47,379 nucleotides of DNA, from the NCBI GenBank assembly GCA_016208085.1, contig JACQYT010000093.1, positions 1-47,379 of the forward strand, given 5' to 3'. The notes under the pieces were generated by a model. That model searched no databases. It was not told the DNA's origin and saw nothing but the letters and a program-made list of their open reading frames with translations. Within the stretch, counting starts at the first letter, position 1, and each line of letters opens with the position of its first letter. Both the position numbers and the translations under genes were made by a program. Below are positions 1 to 7,622 of the stretch, in pieces. Source of the DNA: Elusimicrobiota bacterium. GTDB taxonomy: Bacteria > Elusimicrobiota > Elusimicrobia > Elusimicrobiales > UBA9959.

Positions 1-193
1 AATTGTTGATATATTTGTACAATTTTACCTTACCTTAAAAAACCGGTTGATGCATAGCCCGGAAATTAGTGGTCTTTTTTGTTGCCATATCTGTACACTA
101 CCGACCGGCGGAAACTGGACACTTTCAACCCGGCGTTTCCAACCCCCATGGGGGGGGTCCAATTAGGTGGGATTTGCTACCCCAAAAAGGGGT
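1..193. other. Left-edge intergenic stretch, no gene seen
   Basis: No convincing reading frame. Two similar 13-16 nt motifs (AATTAGGTGGGAT at 161-173 and AAGTAGGTGGGAC at 196-208) lie about 35 nt apart beside the stop of the DUF6788 pair. They may be the edge of the mobile unit that carried the pair, but no matching terminal repeat was found in the window. Confidence 0.3.
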
Positions 194-586
194 TCAAGTA
201 GGTGGGACGTAACACACGTCCATGCTCCGCAATCGTCCCAACTCGTCAAACGTGTGTATCAATGCCCGGAATGTCCGCGCCAGCCCGACCCGAGCCTCTC
301 GGAATTGCCGGTAGCCCAGTGTAAGAGACCGTATTCTCTCCTCCTCTATCCCCGATACCGTCACGATTCGCCGACTGTGTGCCGAACCCACGGCCAGCGC
401 CATACTACGGTGTAGCCGCCCATCTGCGCAACGGCACTGAGGCCGACCGCACCTGCGGCGCCGCTCGTAGAGGCTGCCTTTAAGCATCAGAGATCGCCCC
501 AGTGCCGTATCAGCAAACGACTCCAAAGTCTGCACTTGCTCACGCAGCCGTTGACGTAACCGGCTGCTGTCTGCGTTTTTACTCAC
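194..586 (-). CDS. DUF6788-like protein, second of a pair
   Basis: This 130-aa protein carries a basic patch followed by a CG..QCRC cysteine cluster near residues 46-53 (RRRRCGRPQCRC) and a helical C-terminal half. That pattern recalls the DUF6788 family, often found beside transposases in environmental bacteria; I assign it from memory of the motif. The start is GTG. Its first bases overlap the TGA of the upstream gene as GTGA, behind a strong AGGAGG, so the two genes are translationally coupled. A transposase would be expected further downstream, outside the window. Function is unknown; a nucleic-acid-binding zinc-ribbon-like role is only a guess. Confidence 0.6.
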   Translation of the reverse strand: MSKNADSSRLRQRLREQVQTLESFADTALGRSLMLKGSLYERRRRCGRPQCRCADGRLHRSMALAVGSAHSRRIVTVSGIEEERIRSLTLGYRQFREARVGLARTFRALIHTFDELGRLRSMDVCYVPPT

Positions 587-918
587 GACATCCTCCTTTG
601 CCTCTTGATGAAATCAAGATTGATCTCGGCGATGCGATAGGCCTCAACCCACAGCCTCTTATAAGCCGCCACACCCCGCCGAACCTCCGGGACCAGCTGC
701 TTAGGGATCGCATAGAGCTTCTGGCGCCCCCGGCCCCAACTGACGGCCAAATACCAATAAGGACCGTGGCGATAACGAGAGCCCCGATAACAGTGGCATC
801 CACGGTTGCCACAGGTGCGGCGATATTGTATCAGAGTGCCACGGATAATCTGCTCCCAGGGGGGCAGGTTACGGATAGCTGCGGCCCTGGCCTGCGACAT
901 GGCGGCTGGTTGCTTCAT
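583..918 (-). CDS. DUF6788-like protein, first of a pair
   Basis: This 111-aa protein contains a CGNRGCHC cluster and the HGPYWYL segment common in DUF6788-type proteins, then a helical basic tail. It is a divergent paralog of the gene it overlaps. Upstream on the minus strand lie a TATAGT (926-931) ending 7 nt before the ATG and a perfect TTGACA (952-957). Their spacing is 20 nt, longer than ideal, so the promoter is tentative. No Shine-Dalgarno precedes the start, which would suit a leaderless transcript. Probably cargo of an insertion element whose remainder is beyond the left edge. Confidence 0.6.
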   Translation of the reverse strand: MKQPAAMSQARAAAIRNLPPWEQIIRGTLIQYRRTCGNRGCHCYRGSRYRHGPYWYLAVSWGRGRQKLYAIPKQLVPEVRRGVAAYKRLWVEAYRIAEINLDFIKRQRRMS

Positions 919-1413
919 ATATTACACTATACAAGCATATAGTAAAGGAGATGTCAAGGATAATCTTGAAGTGCTCTACGGATTATGGTATCAGGTTGGG
1001 CAAGCTACGAATTAGACATCCGCCGAAAAAAAGTCCGTGTTACTGACGACACACCCAATTTCCAGAGGAAAATCATCCCGTTGAAATTTTGCTGTAAGGT
1101 CGGAGTGGGCGGTGTGCCCGTCTAATGGAACTCGCCCCGGCCGACGACTAACCCGATAATCCCTCCACAGGCTCCGCCCGGTAACAGCCGGGCGCGGCGG
1201 AGCCTGGGGACACACCTTGCAGCAAGGTGTGTCCCCGGCAGAAAATTCCCCCGATTTTTTTGTATCATATAAAAATAGCCGGAAGGGAAGCGGTTTTTGA
1301 AAGATTTTCAGGCAGCGCAAAGAGCGAAATTAAGGAAGAGCTTGCGAAAACAGGCCTTATGCGGACTACAACTAAATAGGCGGGGAAACAGCGGCTAAAA
1401 AAGGAAAAAACAT
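919..1413. other. 495-bp gap holding one palindrome
   Basis: No supported gene. It contains a 31-nt perfect hairpin at 1206-1236 (GGGGACACACCTTGC arm) that recurs at 19383-19413. A smaller inverted repeat (GCCCGG/CCGGGC) lies near 1176-1196. The ATTTTTTT run at 1254-1261 after the hairpin could serve as a terminator tail on the plus strand. Confidence 0.4.
1206..1236. repeat. 31-nt palindrome, copy 1
   Basis: Perfect inverted repeat GGGGACACACCTTGC / GCAAGGTGTGTCCCC around a single central base. The same sequence, differing only at the centre (A here, T there), lies at 19383-19413, three bases past the stop of the PorV gene. The two copies are 18 kb apart, so it is a dispersed element. Confidence 0.85.
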
Positions 1414-1602
1414 ATGGCCGGGCATATTCTGAAGTTGAAAAAACACGACGAAGACAGGGAAATTGAATTTGAGCTGAAATACCTGGCTTCACTCACGACC
1501 AGGCAGCGCTTTGAAATGATGTTCAGGAAAACGCGTGAAATTCTGGGTTTACTGAGGAAAAATGGACACGGAAAAACTGCTGAAATTATTAAAAGAGCAT
1601 AA
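1414..1602 (+). CDS. Small antitoxin-like partner of a nucleotidyltransferase
   Basis: This 62-aa charged protein (MAGHILKLKKHDEDREIEFE...) resembles small ORFs that sit directly upstream of AbiEii-like or MNT-type nucleotidyltransferases in many candidate-phylum genomes. An AAGGA lies 9-13 nt before the ATG. Its 3' end overlaps the start of the nucleotidyltransferase remnant at 1562 by about 40 nt, as expected for such a two-gene module. The partner is broken, so this gene may be a relic that is still intact in sequence. The toxin-antitoxin interpretation is inference. Confidence 0.55.
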   Translation: MAGHILKLKKHDEDREIEFELKYLASLTTRQRFEMMFRKTREILGLLRKNGHGKTAEIIKRA

Positions 1603-1814
1603 AGCCGATTTCGTGATAATCGGCGCTACCTTTCGTTAAAGGCGTGACTTTTGAAAAAGTCTGGAAGAATAAAGTAAAAGTGAAATTCGGCGCGATTTGC
1701 GTGTATTTCGCCTCCCTGGCCGACCTGATAAAAATGAAAAAAGCCGCGGGGCGGCCCAAGGATATTGATGACCTGAAGTATCTGCGGAAATTGAAGTATT
1801 TGCGGCATTCATGA
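1562..1814 (+). pseudogene. Decayed nucleotidyltransferase, internally deleted and frameshifted
   Basis: The frame starting at 1562 reads MDTEKLLKLLKEHKADFVII then G-A-T and ends at TAA 1637-1639. That is the usual N-terminus of small nucleotidyltransferases just before their catalytic GxS region. From 1638, in another frame, the sequence continues as KGVTFEKVWKNKV... and ends ...AAGRPKDIDDLKYL... with TGA at 1812-1814, the usual C-terminus of the same proteins. The catalytic centre between the halves, roughly 70-100 residues, is missing. It is a clear remnant of the toxin half of the pair. Confidence 0.75.
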
Positions 1815-1836
1815 CAGGGATTCAGGAAATTCGGAT

Positions 1837-1868
1837 TTCCGGAATGTTGCCTTTTTACGTGAGAGTCA
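1837..1868. repeat. Half-copy of the TIR element
   Basis: This stretch (TTCCGGAATGTTGCC then TTTTTACGTGAGAGTCA) aligns with 6615-6646 at about 28 of 32 positions. It is the right-hand end of the terminal-inverted-repeat element described at 6522-6647. No left end is visible, so it is a solo or decayed end. As at 6647, the end faces the start of the next plus-strand gene. Confidence 0.65.
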
Positions 1869-1911
1869 CACTTTGGGCGAAAGAGGATCATACCCTCGCA
1901 TAATAGTGGTT

Positions 1912-2871
1912 ATGAGGAAAAACCGGATCGCCGTCGTCGGCAGTGGGGTGGTGGGGAGCATTCTGGCCGCCCATCTTCTGCGAAACAAGGAAGAGGTGAT
2001 CCTGTCGGACTCTCTGAAGCGCCGGCTGGACAGGATTACGGAAAAGGGGCTGTCCATCCTGGATCCGACTCCTTTCACCCACGGGCCTTTCACTGTAGAA
2101 GCAAAGGAAGCCTGCCTGTCCATGCGGGAGGCAGCGCGGCGGGGCGCCGAAACCATTTTCATCTGTGTCAAGGCGCCGGCCATCCAATCCCTGCTTGCCG
2201 AGCTTAGGGGTATTTGCCGCGGGCCGCGCAGGGTGAGGGTGGTGAGCTTTCAGAACGGGCTGGACACGGAAGAATTATTGGCCCGGGCCGCAGGGAGAGA
2301 AAACGTTTTAAGGGCGGTGGTAAACTACGCCGGGCGGCTGGATCCGGGCGGCGCGGTGGAAATCACTTTTTTCAACAAACCAAACTATATCGGCGCGCTG
2401 GAAACGGCGGCGATCCCGTACGCCAGGACTATCTGCGGGACGCTCACCCGCGCGGGGCTCGATACCGAGTACAGTCCTAAAATCAAGAGGCAGGTCTGGG
2501 AGAAAGTGATTTTGAACTCCATGCTGTGCCCCGTCTCAGCCCTCACCGGGATGACGATGAGGCAGGTCATGGAGTGCGCTCAGACAAGGGAACTTGTTAT
2601 GGAACTGGCCGGGGAAGCGATTGAGGTCGCCAGGCGCAGCGGGGTTTGTCTGCCTGAGAAGTTCCTTGATTTTTGCGTTTCTTATCTCACCAGGGCGGGC
2701 GACCACAAGCCGTCCATGCTTGTGGATATGGAAACCACAGGCCGGACAGAAATTGAATTTCTGAACGGAAAGGTTTGCGAGTATGGCGCCAAAAACAAGG
2801 CGCCCGTGCCGTTTCACAGGGCCGTTTCAGCCCTGATAAAAGGGTTGGAAAGCAGGAAGAGATTGCGGTGA
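1912..2871 (+). CDS. Ketopantoate reductase-family oxidoreductase (ApbA/PanE-like)
   Basis: The 319-aa protein has an N-terminal Rossmann fold with GxGxxG at residues 10-15 (GSGVVG) and the helical C-terminal ApbA_C domain. The family reduces 2-dehydropantoate to pantoate with NADPH. The catalytic Lys is seen at about K198 in EKVILNS and the following Asn is present, but the Asn usual in the later N-P-L-T-A position is Cys (C206 in MLCPVSAL). The substrate may therefore not be ketopantoate. ATG 1912 was chosen because the dinucleotide fold begins right after it; a TTG at 1873 in frame is possible. Neither start has a strong Shine-Dalgarno. It heads the Bam gene run, so an acyl-CoA or oxo-acid substrate is conceivable. 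Confidence 0.75.
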   Translation: MRKNRIAVVGSGVVGSILAAHLLRNKEEVILSDSLKRRLDRITEKGLSILDPTPFTHGPFTVEAKEACLSMREAARRGAETIFICVKAPAIQSLLAELRGICRGPRRVRVVSFQNGLDTEELLARAAGRENVLRAVVNYAGRLDPGGAVEITFFNKPNYIGALETAAIPYARTICGTLTRAGLDTEYSPKIKRQVWEKVILNSMLCPVSALTGMTMRQVMECAQTRELVMELAGEAIEVARRSGVCLPEKFLDFCVSYLTRAGDHKPSMLVDMETTGRTEIEFLNGKVCEYGAKNKAPVPFHRAVSALIKGLESRKRLR

Positions 2872-2980
2872 TAAGGTTAAATAATGTCTAATGGTAACTG
2901 TTCAGGTTCAAGGTTCAGCGGTTCAACGGTTGAGAAAAACCCTGAACCTGACAACATGAGCAGTATGATAGGAGATAAAA

Positions 2981-4126
2981 ATGAGCTTATCCTGGCTGGT
3001 AAAAGATGAGGAACTTAAAAACCATTCACTCTGGGGAAAAGAATATTGGGGCGCTGAGCCGCCTTGCGCCATATACGAGAAGAAACCCCTCCTTGACGCT
3101 TCGGGCAAAGAAATAGAGGGCCTTTATTCCGCCTGGGTTACCTTGAACAACCCCGCGCAATATAATTCTTACACTACCGGGATGGTGAAAGGGGTTATAG
3201 CCGGATTTCAAAACGCCTCTTTGGACAGAAGCGTGGCAGCGGTTGTTTTCACCGGCGCCGGGGACAAGGCCTTCTGTACGGGCGGCAACACCAGGGAATA
3301 CGCGCAATACTACTCGGGCAAGCCGAATGAATACGGAGAATACATGGACCTTTTCAACGGGATGGTGGATTCCATTCTCCAGTGCAAGAAGCCGACAATC
3401 TGCCGGGTAAACGGCATGAGGGTCGCCGGCGGCCAGGAAATAGGCATGGCCTGTGATCTCACTATTTCCGCCGATACTGCGGTCTTCGGCCAGGCAGGGC
3501 CCCGGCACGGCTCAGCCCCCGACGGAGGCTCTACTGATTTTCTGCCCTGGTTCCTGAGCATAGAGGATGCCATCTCCAACTGCGTCTCCTGCGAGCTCTG
3601 GAGCGCCTACAAGGTGAAGAGGCTGGGGCTGATCAGCCAGGTGGCGCGGGTTATAAATAAGGACGGGAAATTCCTGCGCAACCCCTGTGTCGTCACGGAT
3701 AAGTATGTTGAGGACGGGGAAATTGTTTACGGCGAGTTTCTTGAAGGAGAGGAAGGCAGGAAGGCGCGGGAGTTTATCAAAACCGCGCAGATAGATTTCG
3801 CTCTGCTGGACAAGGCCGTACACAACATGCTCTGGAAATTCACCAATCTTTTTCCCGGCTGCCTGGCAAAGACCCTGGACAGCCTGAGGGCGAAAAAGAA
3901 ATATTTCTGGGACCAGGCAAAAAACTACAATCGCCACTGGCTTGCCGCGAATATGAACACCGAAGCCTTTATGGGCTTTCACGCCTTTGACAGCAGGAAG
4001 ATAACCGGGCAGGACGTTATTGACTTTGTTGAGTACAGGAAGTTGATTGCCCAGGGCAAGCCCATTGACGAAGCCTTCATGGAGGCGGTTATGCCCAAAC
4101 CAAAAGAAAGGGCAAAGGCCGGGTAG
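2981..4126 (+). CDS. bamA: 6-oxocyclohex-1-ene-1-carbonyl-CoA hydrolase
   Basis: Ring-opening hydrolase of anaerobic benzoyl-CoA degradation (BamA/Oah). It adds water to 6-oxocyclohexene-carbonyl-CoA and cleaves the ring to 3-hydroxypimeloyl-CoA. The 381-aa length matches the family, which is longer than ordinary crotonases. The N-terminus (MSLSWLVKDEELKNHSLWG) has the typical BamA form. The crotonase core shows FCTGGNTREY at 98-107, AGGQEIGMACDL at 149-160 and the BamA-type QAGPRHGSAPDGGSTDF at 171-187. An AGGAG six bases before ATG 2981 fixes the start. It is followed at short spacing by SDR, thiolase, DUF35, hydratase and ADH genes of the same route. BamA is a widely used marker of anaerobic aromatic degradation. 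Confidence 0.88.
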   Translation: MSLSWLVKDEELKNHSLWGKEYWGAEPPCAIYEKKPLLDASGKEIEGLYSAWVTLNNPAQYNSYTTGMVKGVIAGFQNASLDRSVAAVVFTGAGDKAFCTGGNTREYAQYYSGKPNEYGEYMDLFNGMVDSILQCKKPTICRVNGMRVAGGQEIGMACDLTISADTAVFGQAGPRHGSAPDGGSTDFLPWFLSIEDAISNCVSCELWSAYKVKRLGLISQVARVINKDGKFLRNPCVVTDKYVEDGEIVYGEFLEGEEGRKAREFIKTAQIDFALLDKAVHNMLWKFTNLFPGCLAKTLDSLRAKKKYFWDQAKNYNRHWLAANMNTEAFMGFHAFDSRKITGQDVIDFVEYRKLIAQGKPIDEAFMEAVMPKPKERAKAG

Positions 4127-4177
4127 ACAGGGTGTTGTAATTATGGACTTTTAAGATTCGGCGATTAGGAGGGAATT

Positions 4178-4927
4178 GTGGACCTGGGACTTGAGGGCAA
4201 ATCGGCCATCGTTACGGGGGGCAGCATGGGCATAGGCGCCGCGATTGCGTTGGCCCTCGCCCGGGAAGGCTCTGACGTGGCCGTCAACTACCGCCGCCAC
4301 GACGCGGCGGCCAAAGAGGTGGTTCGCAAGGTTGAGGAGCTGGGGCGCAGAGGGTTGGCAATCAAGGCGGATGTCGCCGGCTACGCCGACGCTCAAAACA
4401 TGGTTCAGACGGTAGTCAAGGAGTTCGGCAGGCTGGATATCATGGTCTGTAATGCAGGCATCAACTGGGACGGAGTCATCTGGAAGATGACAGAGGAGCA
4501 GTGGGATACGGTGATAAATGTCAACCTGAAGGGCTGCTTTAATTACAACAAAGCCGCCGCGATGGTCTTCAAGGACCAAAAAGGGGGCAAGATAGTGAAC
4601 ATCTCCTCCATAAACGGCCTGAGGGGCAAGTTTGCCCAGGCTAACTACTCGGCCTCCAAAGGCGGCGAGATCGCCATGAGCAAAACCCTGGCCAGGGAGC
4701 TTGGCAAGTTCAACGTAAACGTCAATGTGGTGGCGCCCGGCATGGTTATGACCGACATGGCGCGCAATATCCCTCCCGAGTTCCTTAATAAGGCGGTAGA
4801 CGAGACGATGCTGGGCCGCATTGCCTCGGCCGAGGATTGCGCCGATGTGGTGGTATTCCTCTGCTCAGACAGGGCCCGCCACATCACAGGCGAGGTGATA
4901 AAGGTCGACGGAGGCCAGTACATATAG
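4178..4927 (+). CDS. Short-chain dehydrogenase, probably 3-hydroxyacyl-CoA dehydrogenase
   Basis: FabG-like SDR of 249 aa. The cofactor motif TGGSMGIG is at 13-20, NAG at 92-94, and the catalytic Ser144, Tyr157 and Lys161 (YSASK) are all present. Start is GTG 4178 behind AGGAGG. In isolation it would be called 3-oxoacyl-ACP reductase. Between BamA, whose product is 3-hydroxypimeloyl-CoA, and a thiolase, the likely job is oxidation of that product to 3-oxopimeloyl-CoA, replacing the usual long-chain hydroxyacyl-CoA dehydrogenase. The pairing of SDR, thiolase and DUF35 protein also occurs in the benzylsuccinate (bbs) beta-oxidation genes, so a related aromatic-side-chain substrate is an alternative. 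Confidence 0.8.
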   Translation: MDLGLEGKSAIVTGGSMGIGAAIALALAREGSDVAVNYRRHDAAAKEVVRKVEELGRRGLAIKADVAGYADAQNMVQTVVKEFGRLDIMVCNAGINWDGVIWKMTEEQWDTVINVNLKGCFNYNKAAAMVFKDQKGGKIVNISSINGLRGKFAQANYSASKGGEIAMSKTLARELGKFNVNVNVVAPGMVMTDMARNIPPEFLNKAVDETMLGRIASAEDCADVVVFLCSDRARHITGEVIKVDGGQYI

Positions 4928-4942
4928 AGCGCGGGCGGGATA

Positions 4943-6097
4943 ATGAGAGTTGGAATCATCGGAATCGGACATGGCGTTTTCGGGCGCCGCAGCGACGCTA
5001 CAGTTCAGGAATTGGCGTTTGAGGCCTTCAGAGCGGCGATAGAAGATGCCGGCATCGAGAGGAAAGATATAGATTGTTCGGTGATAGGGGCGGTTCCGGA
5101 GTACCACAAGCAACGCTCCCTTGCCGGGGTGGTTCAGGAGTACCTGGGTCTTGTGCCCAAACCCACGTGGCTCACCGAAGTAGCCTGCGCCTCGGGAAGC
5201 GCGGCCATCCGAACAGCCTGGCTGTCCATCAGGGCGGGCGTTCATGACATCGTGGCGGTAATAGGCTGCCAAAAGATGACGGAAATCTCCACGCCCGAGA
5301 TATTGGCCCTCATGGGCAGGGTGGGTGAAGTCCAGTGGGAATCCGTTTTCGGGACCACCTTCCCGGGCTATTACGCCATGTTCGCCATGAGGCACATGCA
5401 TGAGTTCCAAACGACCCCGGAGCATCTGGCCGAGGTGGCGGTAAAGAACCATTTTTACGGAGCCAGAAACCCCTGCGCCCTTTTCAGGAAGGAGATTACC
5501 AGGGAGAGAGCCCTCGCCTCGGAGGAGGTAGCCACGCCCCTGCGGGTGTTTGATTGCTGCGCAAACGCGGATGGGGCTGCGTGCCTCATTCTGGCGAGGG
5601 AGGAGAAGGCCCTGGAGATTTCAAAGAAGCCCGTCTGGCTCGCCGGCATGGGCTGCGCGACAGCCAGTATGTCGGTTTTGAGAAGACCCAACCTCGTAGG
5701 CTTGCCGAGCGCCGTGGAGGCGGCCCGCCAGGCTTACGAAATGGCGGGGGTCGGACCTGGGGATATCAAGGTGGCCGAGGTCCATGACTGCTTTACTATT
5801 GCCGAGCTCATGGCCTACGAGGACCTGGGTTTCTGCAAAAAGGGAGAGGGTGGAAGGTTTATCGCGGAGCGCCGGAGCTACATCGGAGGGAGTGTGGCCG
5901 TCAATGTAGACGGCGGCTTGAAAGCGAAGGGCCACCCTATCGGGGCCACGGGAGTGTCCATGACCTGCGAGATTGCCAGGCAGCTCCGCGGGGAAGTTCC
6001 TCCGGACCGCCTGGTTCCAGGCGCGGACATCGGCCTTACCCACAATGTGGGCGGAATCGGGCAATACTGCTTCGTCCAGGTGCTGAAGAGGGAATAA
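4943..6097 (+). CDS. SCP2-type thiolase (needs DUF35 partner)
   Basis: Thiolase of the archaeal acetoacetyl-CoA/SCP2 class, 384 aa. The nucleophile is Cys82 in EVACASGSAA. HDCFT at 281-285 and GGLKAKGHPIGATG at 324-337 carry the His residues of the active site, with a final GGIGQ near 370. It starts 16 nt after the SDR stop and ends 5 nt before a DUF35 gene. Enzymes of this class usually act as a complex with such a protein, as in acetoacetyl-CoA thiolase/HMG-CoA synthase of archaea and BbsAB of toluene degraders. In this context cleavage of 3-oxopimeloyl-CoA to glutaryl-CoA plus acetyl-CoA is the best guess. A synthetic direction cannot be excluded. Confidence 0.82.
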   Translation: MRVGIIGIGHGVFGRRSDATVQELAFEAFRAAIEDAGIERKDIDCSVIGAVPEYHKQRSLAGVVQEYLGLVPKPTWLTEVACASGSAAIRTAWLSIRAGVHDIVAVIGCQKMTEISTPEILALMGRVGEVQWESVFGTTFPGYYAMFAMRHMHEFQTTPEHLAEVAVKNHFYGARNPCALFRKEITRERALASEEVATPLRVFDCCANADGAACLILAREEKALEISKKPVWLAGMGCATASMSVLRRPNLVGLPSAVEAARQAYEMAGVGPGDIKVAEVHDCFTIAELMAYEDLGFCKKGEGGRFIAERRSYIGGSVAVNVDGGLKAKGHPIGATGVSMTCEIARQLRGEVPPDRLVPGADIGLTHNVGGIGQYCFVQVLKRE

Positions 6098-6102
6098 CCG
6101 CT

Positions 6103-6525
6103 ATGTTTAAGTGGTTCGGAAAGGTCAACTTTTCACCTTACACCAGGGTAGCTGATTTTGCCCGGCACTTGAAAGAAGGGCGCTTGATGGGGTCGCGCTG
6201 CCGAAAATGCGGAGCAAGGTCCTTCCCTCCGCGGGCCGACTGCAGCGAGTGCCTGAGCGCGGATTTCGAGCTTGTTGAGGTCGGCAGAAAGGCAAAACTC
6301 CTTACTTACACCAGGATTGTGGCGGCTCCGACGGGTTTTGAGGCGCTCAGCCCTTACATCGTGGCGGTGGCCGATCTTGAGGAGGGGGGCAGGATACTGG
6401 CCTGGCTCGGTGAAACAGTCAAGGAAAAAGATATCAGGTTCGGCATGGAACTACATGTGGTCCCGCGGATTTTTACGGAGCTTGAAGAGATCAAAGTTTA
6501 CTATACCCTGGAGAAGGAAAGTTGA
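6103..6525 (+). CDS. DUF35 zinc-ribbon/OB-fold thiolase partner
   Basis: A 140-aa protein with an N-terminal helix, a zinc ribbon of four cysteines (C33, C36, C47, C50) and a C-terminal OB-fold. This is the DUF35 architecture that bridges SCP2-type thiolases and shields the CoA intermediate. It follows the thiolase by 5 nt and should form an obligate complex with it. The stop codon TGA (6523-6525) is formed by bases 2-4 of the terminal repeat of the element at 6522-6647, so the native C-terminus may have been slightly altered when the element arrived. Confidence 0.85.
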   Translation: MFKWFGKVNFSPYTRVADFARHLKEGRLMGSRCRKCGARSFPPRADCSECLSADFELVEVGRKAKLLTYTRIVAAPTGFEALSPYIVAVADLEEGGRILAWLGETVKEKDIRFGMELHVVPRIFTELEEIKVYYTLEKES

Positions 6526-6647
6526 TTCATTCGTAAAAAGTTCATTTTGTTTAGAAATTGTAGCGGGCGACGTGAGTCGCCTATTGAGCGGACTTACGTC
6601 CGCCGCTACAATTTTCCGGAATGTGGCCTTTTTACGGGAGAATCAAA
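6522..6647. mobile_element. MITE-like element with terminal inverted repeats, copy 1
   Basis: 126 bp bounded by imperfect inverted repeats: TTGATTCATTCGTAAAAAGT at 6522-6541 and CTTTTTACGGGAGAATCAA at 6629-6647. It contains a long hairpin of another dispersed family (6559-6611, GTAGCGGGCGACG...CCGCTACA). No coding capacity. A second full copy is at 28776-28876 and solo ends lie at 1837-1868 and 27658-27678. It fits exactly between the stop of the DUF35 gene and the Shine-Dalgarno of bamR. Confidence 0.7.
6559..6611. repeat. GTAGCGGCGGAC-type palindromic repeat, copy 1
   Basis: Two GC-rich half-palindromes bounded by TGTAGCGG and CCGCTACA, each with a small hairpin (GGCGACGTGAGTCGCC; GCGGACTTACGTCCGC). 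Related copies are at 27544-27595, 31077-31129 and 37415-37471. They are intergenic and non-coding, resembling REP/BIME-type repeats. Confidence 0.75.
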
Positions 6648-6672
6648 GTTGATAAGTTGATAAGGAGCGGTC

Positions 6673-7446
6673 ATGGACCTGATCAAAGTGGAGAGAGGGG
6701 AGCGCGTGTTCGCGGTAACCCTGAGCAATCCCCCTTATAACATCCTCAATATTGCCATGCTGAAGGAAATCCAGGAAGCCCTGCGCGAGCTTTTAAGCGG
6801 GCATTACAGGATCCTTCTGTTCAGATCCGGCGAAAAAGCCTTCAGCGCCGGAGCGGACATAAAGGAGCACCTTCCGGAGCAGGTCCGGGAGATGATCCCG
6901 ACGTTTGACGAGGTATTTCTTCTCATGCATTCGTTTGACGGCATAAGCGCAGCCTGCGTCAACGGAGCGGCGCTCGGGGGCGGGTGCGAACTGGCGCTTT
7001 TCTGCGATGTGGTTTTGGCGACCGAAAAGGCGAAGTTCGGCCAGCCGGAAATAAAGCTGGGGCTTTTCCCCCCCGTCGCGCTGGCGGCCTATCCCGCCAT
7101 CTTTTCCCCGAAAGCGGCTCTCGATCTTATCCTCTCCGGCGAGCCTGTAAGCGCCGTGGAAGCTTACAGACTGGGGTTTATCAACAAACTGCTGGACGCC
7201 GCCAATTTTGACGAAGAGGCGCGAAAATACCTGTGCAGGTTCGCGGAGCTGAGCGATTCCTCGTTTCAGATCACGAAGAAGATGTTCAAGAAACTGCACC
7301 TGGCTGATTTCCCCCAAAAACTTAAGGATGCGGAAAATCTGTATCTTGACGTCCTGGCGCAAACGGAGGACGCAACAGAAGGGCTTACGGCCTTTCTTGA
7401 GAAGAGAAAACCGGTATGGAGAAGAGATTACAGCGATATACATTGA
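6673..7446 (+). CDS. bamR: Cyclohexa-1,5-diene-1-carbonyl-CoA hydratase
   Basis: Crotonase of 257 aa that adds water to the dienoyl-CoA made by benzoyl-CoA reductase, giving 6-hydroxycyclohexene-carbonyl-CoA. The oxyanion-hole segments are FSAGADIKEHLPEQV at 57-71 and NGAALGGGCELALFCD at 97-112. The short HLPEQVREMI run after AGADI is characteristic of Dch/BamR rather than of general enoyl-CoA hydratases. AAGGAG precedes the ATG by 7 nt. The last eight residues (RRDYSDIH) are encoded by a GAGATTACAGCGA motif that recurs several times in the gap after the gene, so the tail looks repeat-derived. With BamA and BamQ nearby, the assignment is strong; a plain enoyl-CoA hydratase is the alternative. 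Confidence 0.8.
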   Translation: MDLIKVERGERVFAVTLSNPPYNILNIAMLKEIQEALRELLSGHYRILLFRSGEKAFSAGADIKEHLPEQVREMIPTFDEVFLLMHSFDGISAACVNGAALGGGCELALFCDVVLATEKAKFGQPEIKLGLFPPVALAAYPAIFSPKAALDLILSGEPVSAVEAYRLGFINKLLDAANFDEEARKYLCRFAELSDSSFQITKKMFKKLHLADFPQKLKDAENLYLDVLAQTEDATEGLTAFLEKRKPVWRRDYSDIH

Positions 7447-7455
7447 GAAATTACT

Positions 7456-7480
7456 AAAAATTTTTGCCGCAAAAATTTTT
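7456..7480. repeat. A5T5-GCCGC-A5T5 palindrome, copy 1
   Basis: 25-nt repeat: five A, five T, GCCGC, five A, five T. Identical cores lie at 20367-20391, 31202-31226 and 37213-37237. The flank GCCCCGACC is shared with the 37213 copy. Confidence 0.85.
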
Positions 7481-7557
7481 ATAATGCCCCGACCTTTGGT
7501 CGGGGAAACCTTGGGATAAGGGGGAGTTTGAGGGGGAAAGTAATTTCCCCCTCATCT

Positions 7558-7622
7558 CCGGCAAGGTGTTGAAGAAAACCCCGTGCCGGGTACGATAAAA
7601 TGTTGTCGGACAACATTTTATT
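7558..7622. repeat. 65-nt double-hairpin repeat, copy 1
   Basis: Block beginning CCGGCAAGGTG and ending ACATTTTATT. It contains a symmetric hairpin (ATAAAATGTTGTC / GACAACATTTTAT) flanked by A and T tracts, a shape suited to bidirectional termination. It is identical over 65 nt to 37561-37625, with a 52-nt partial copy at 27884-27935 and a short relative at 31131-31155. Confidence 0.85.

Noticed and set aside
1012..1320. Minus-strand frame of 102 codons
   Set aside because: Largely a translation of the 31-nt palindrome and flanks (GDTPCCKVCP); no start signal and no family.
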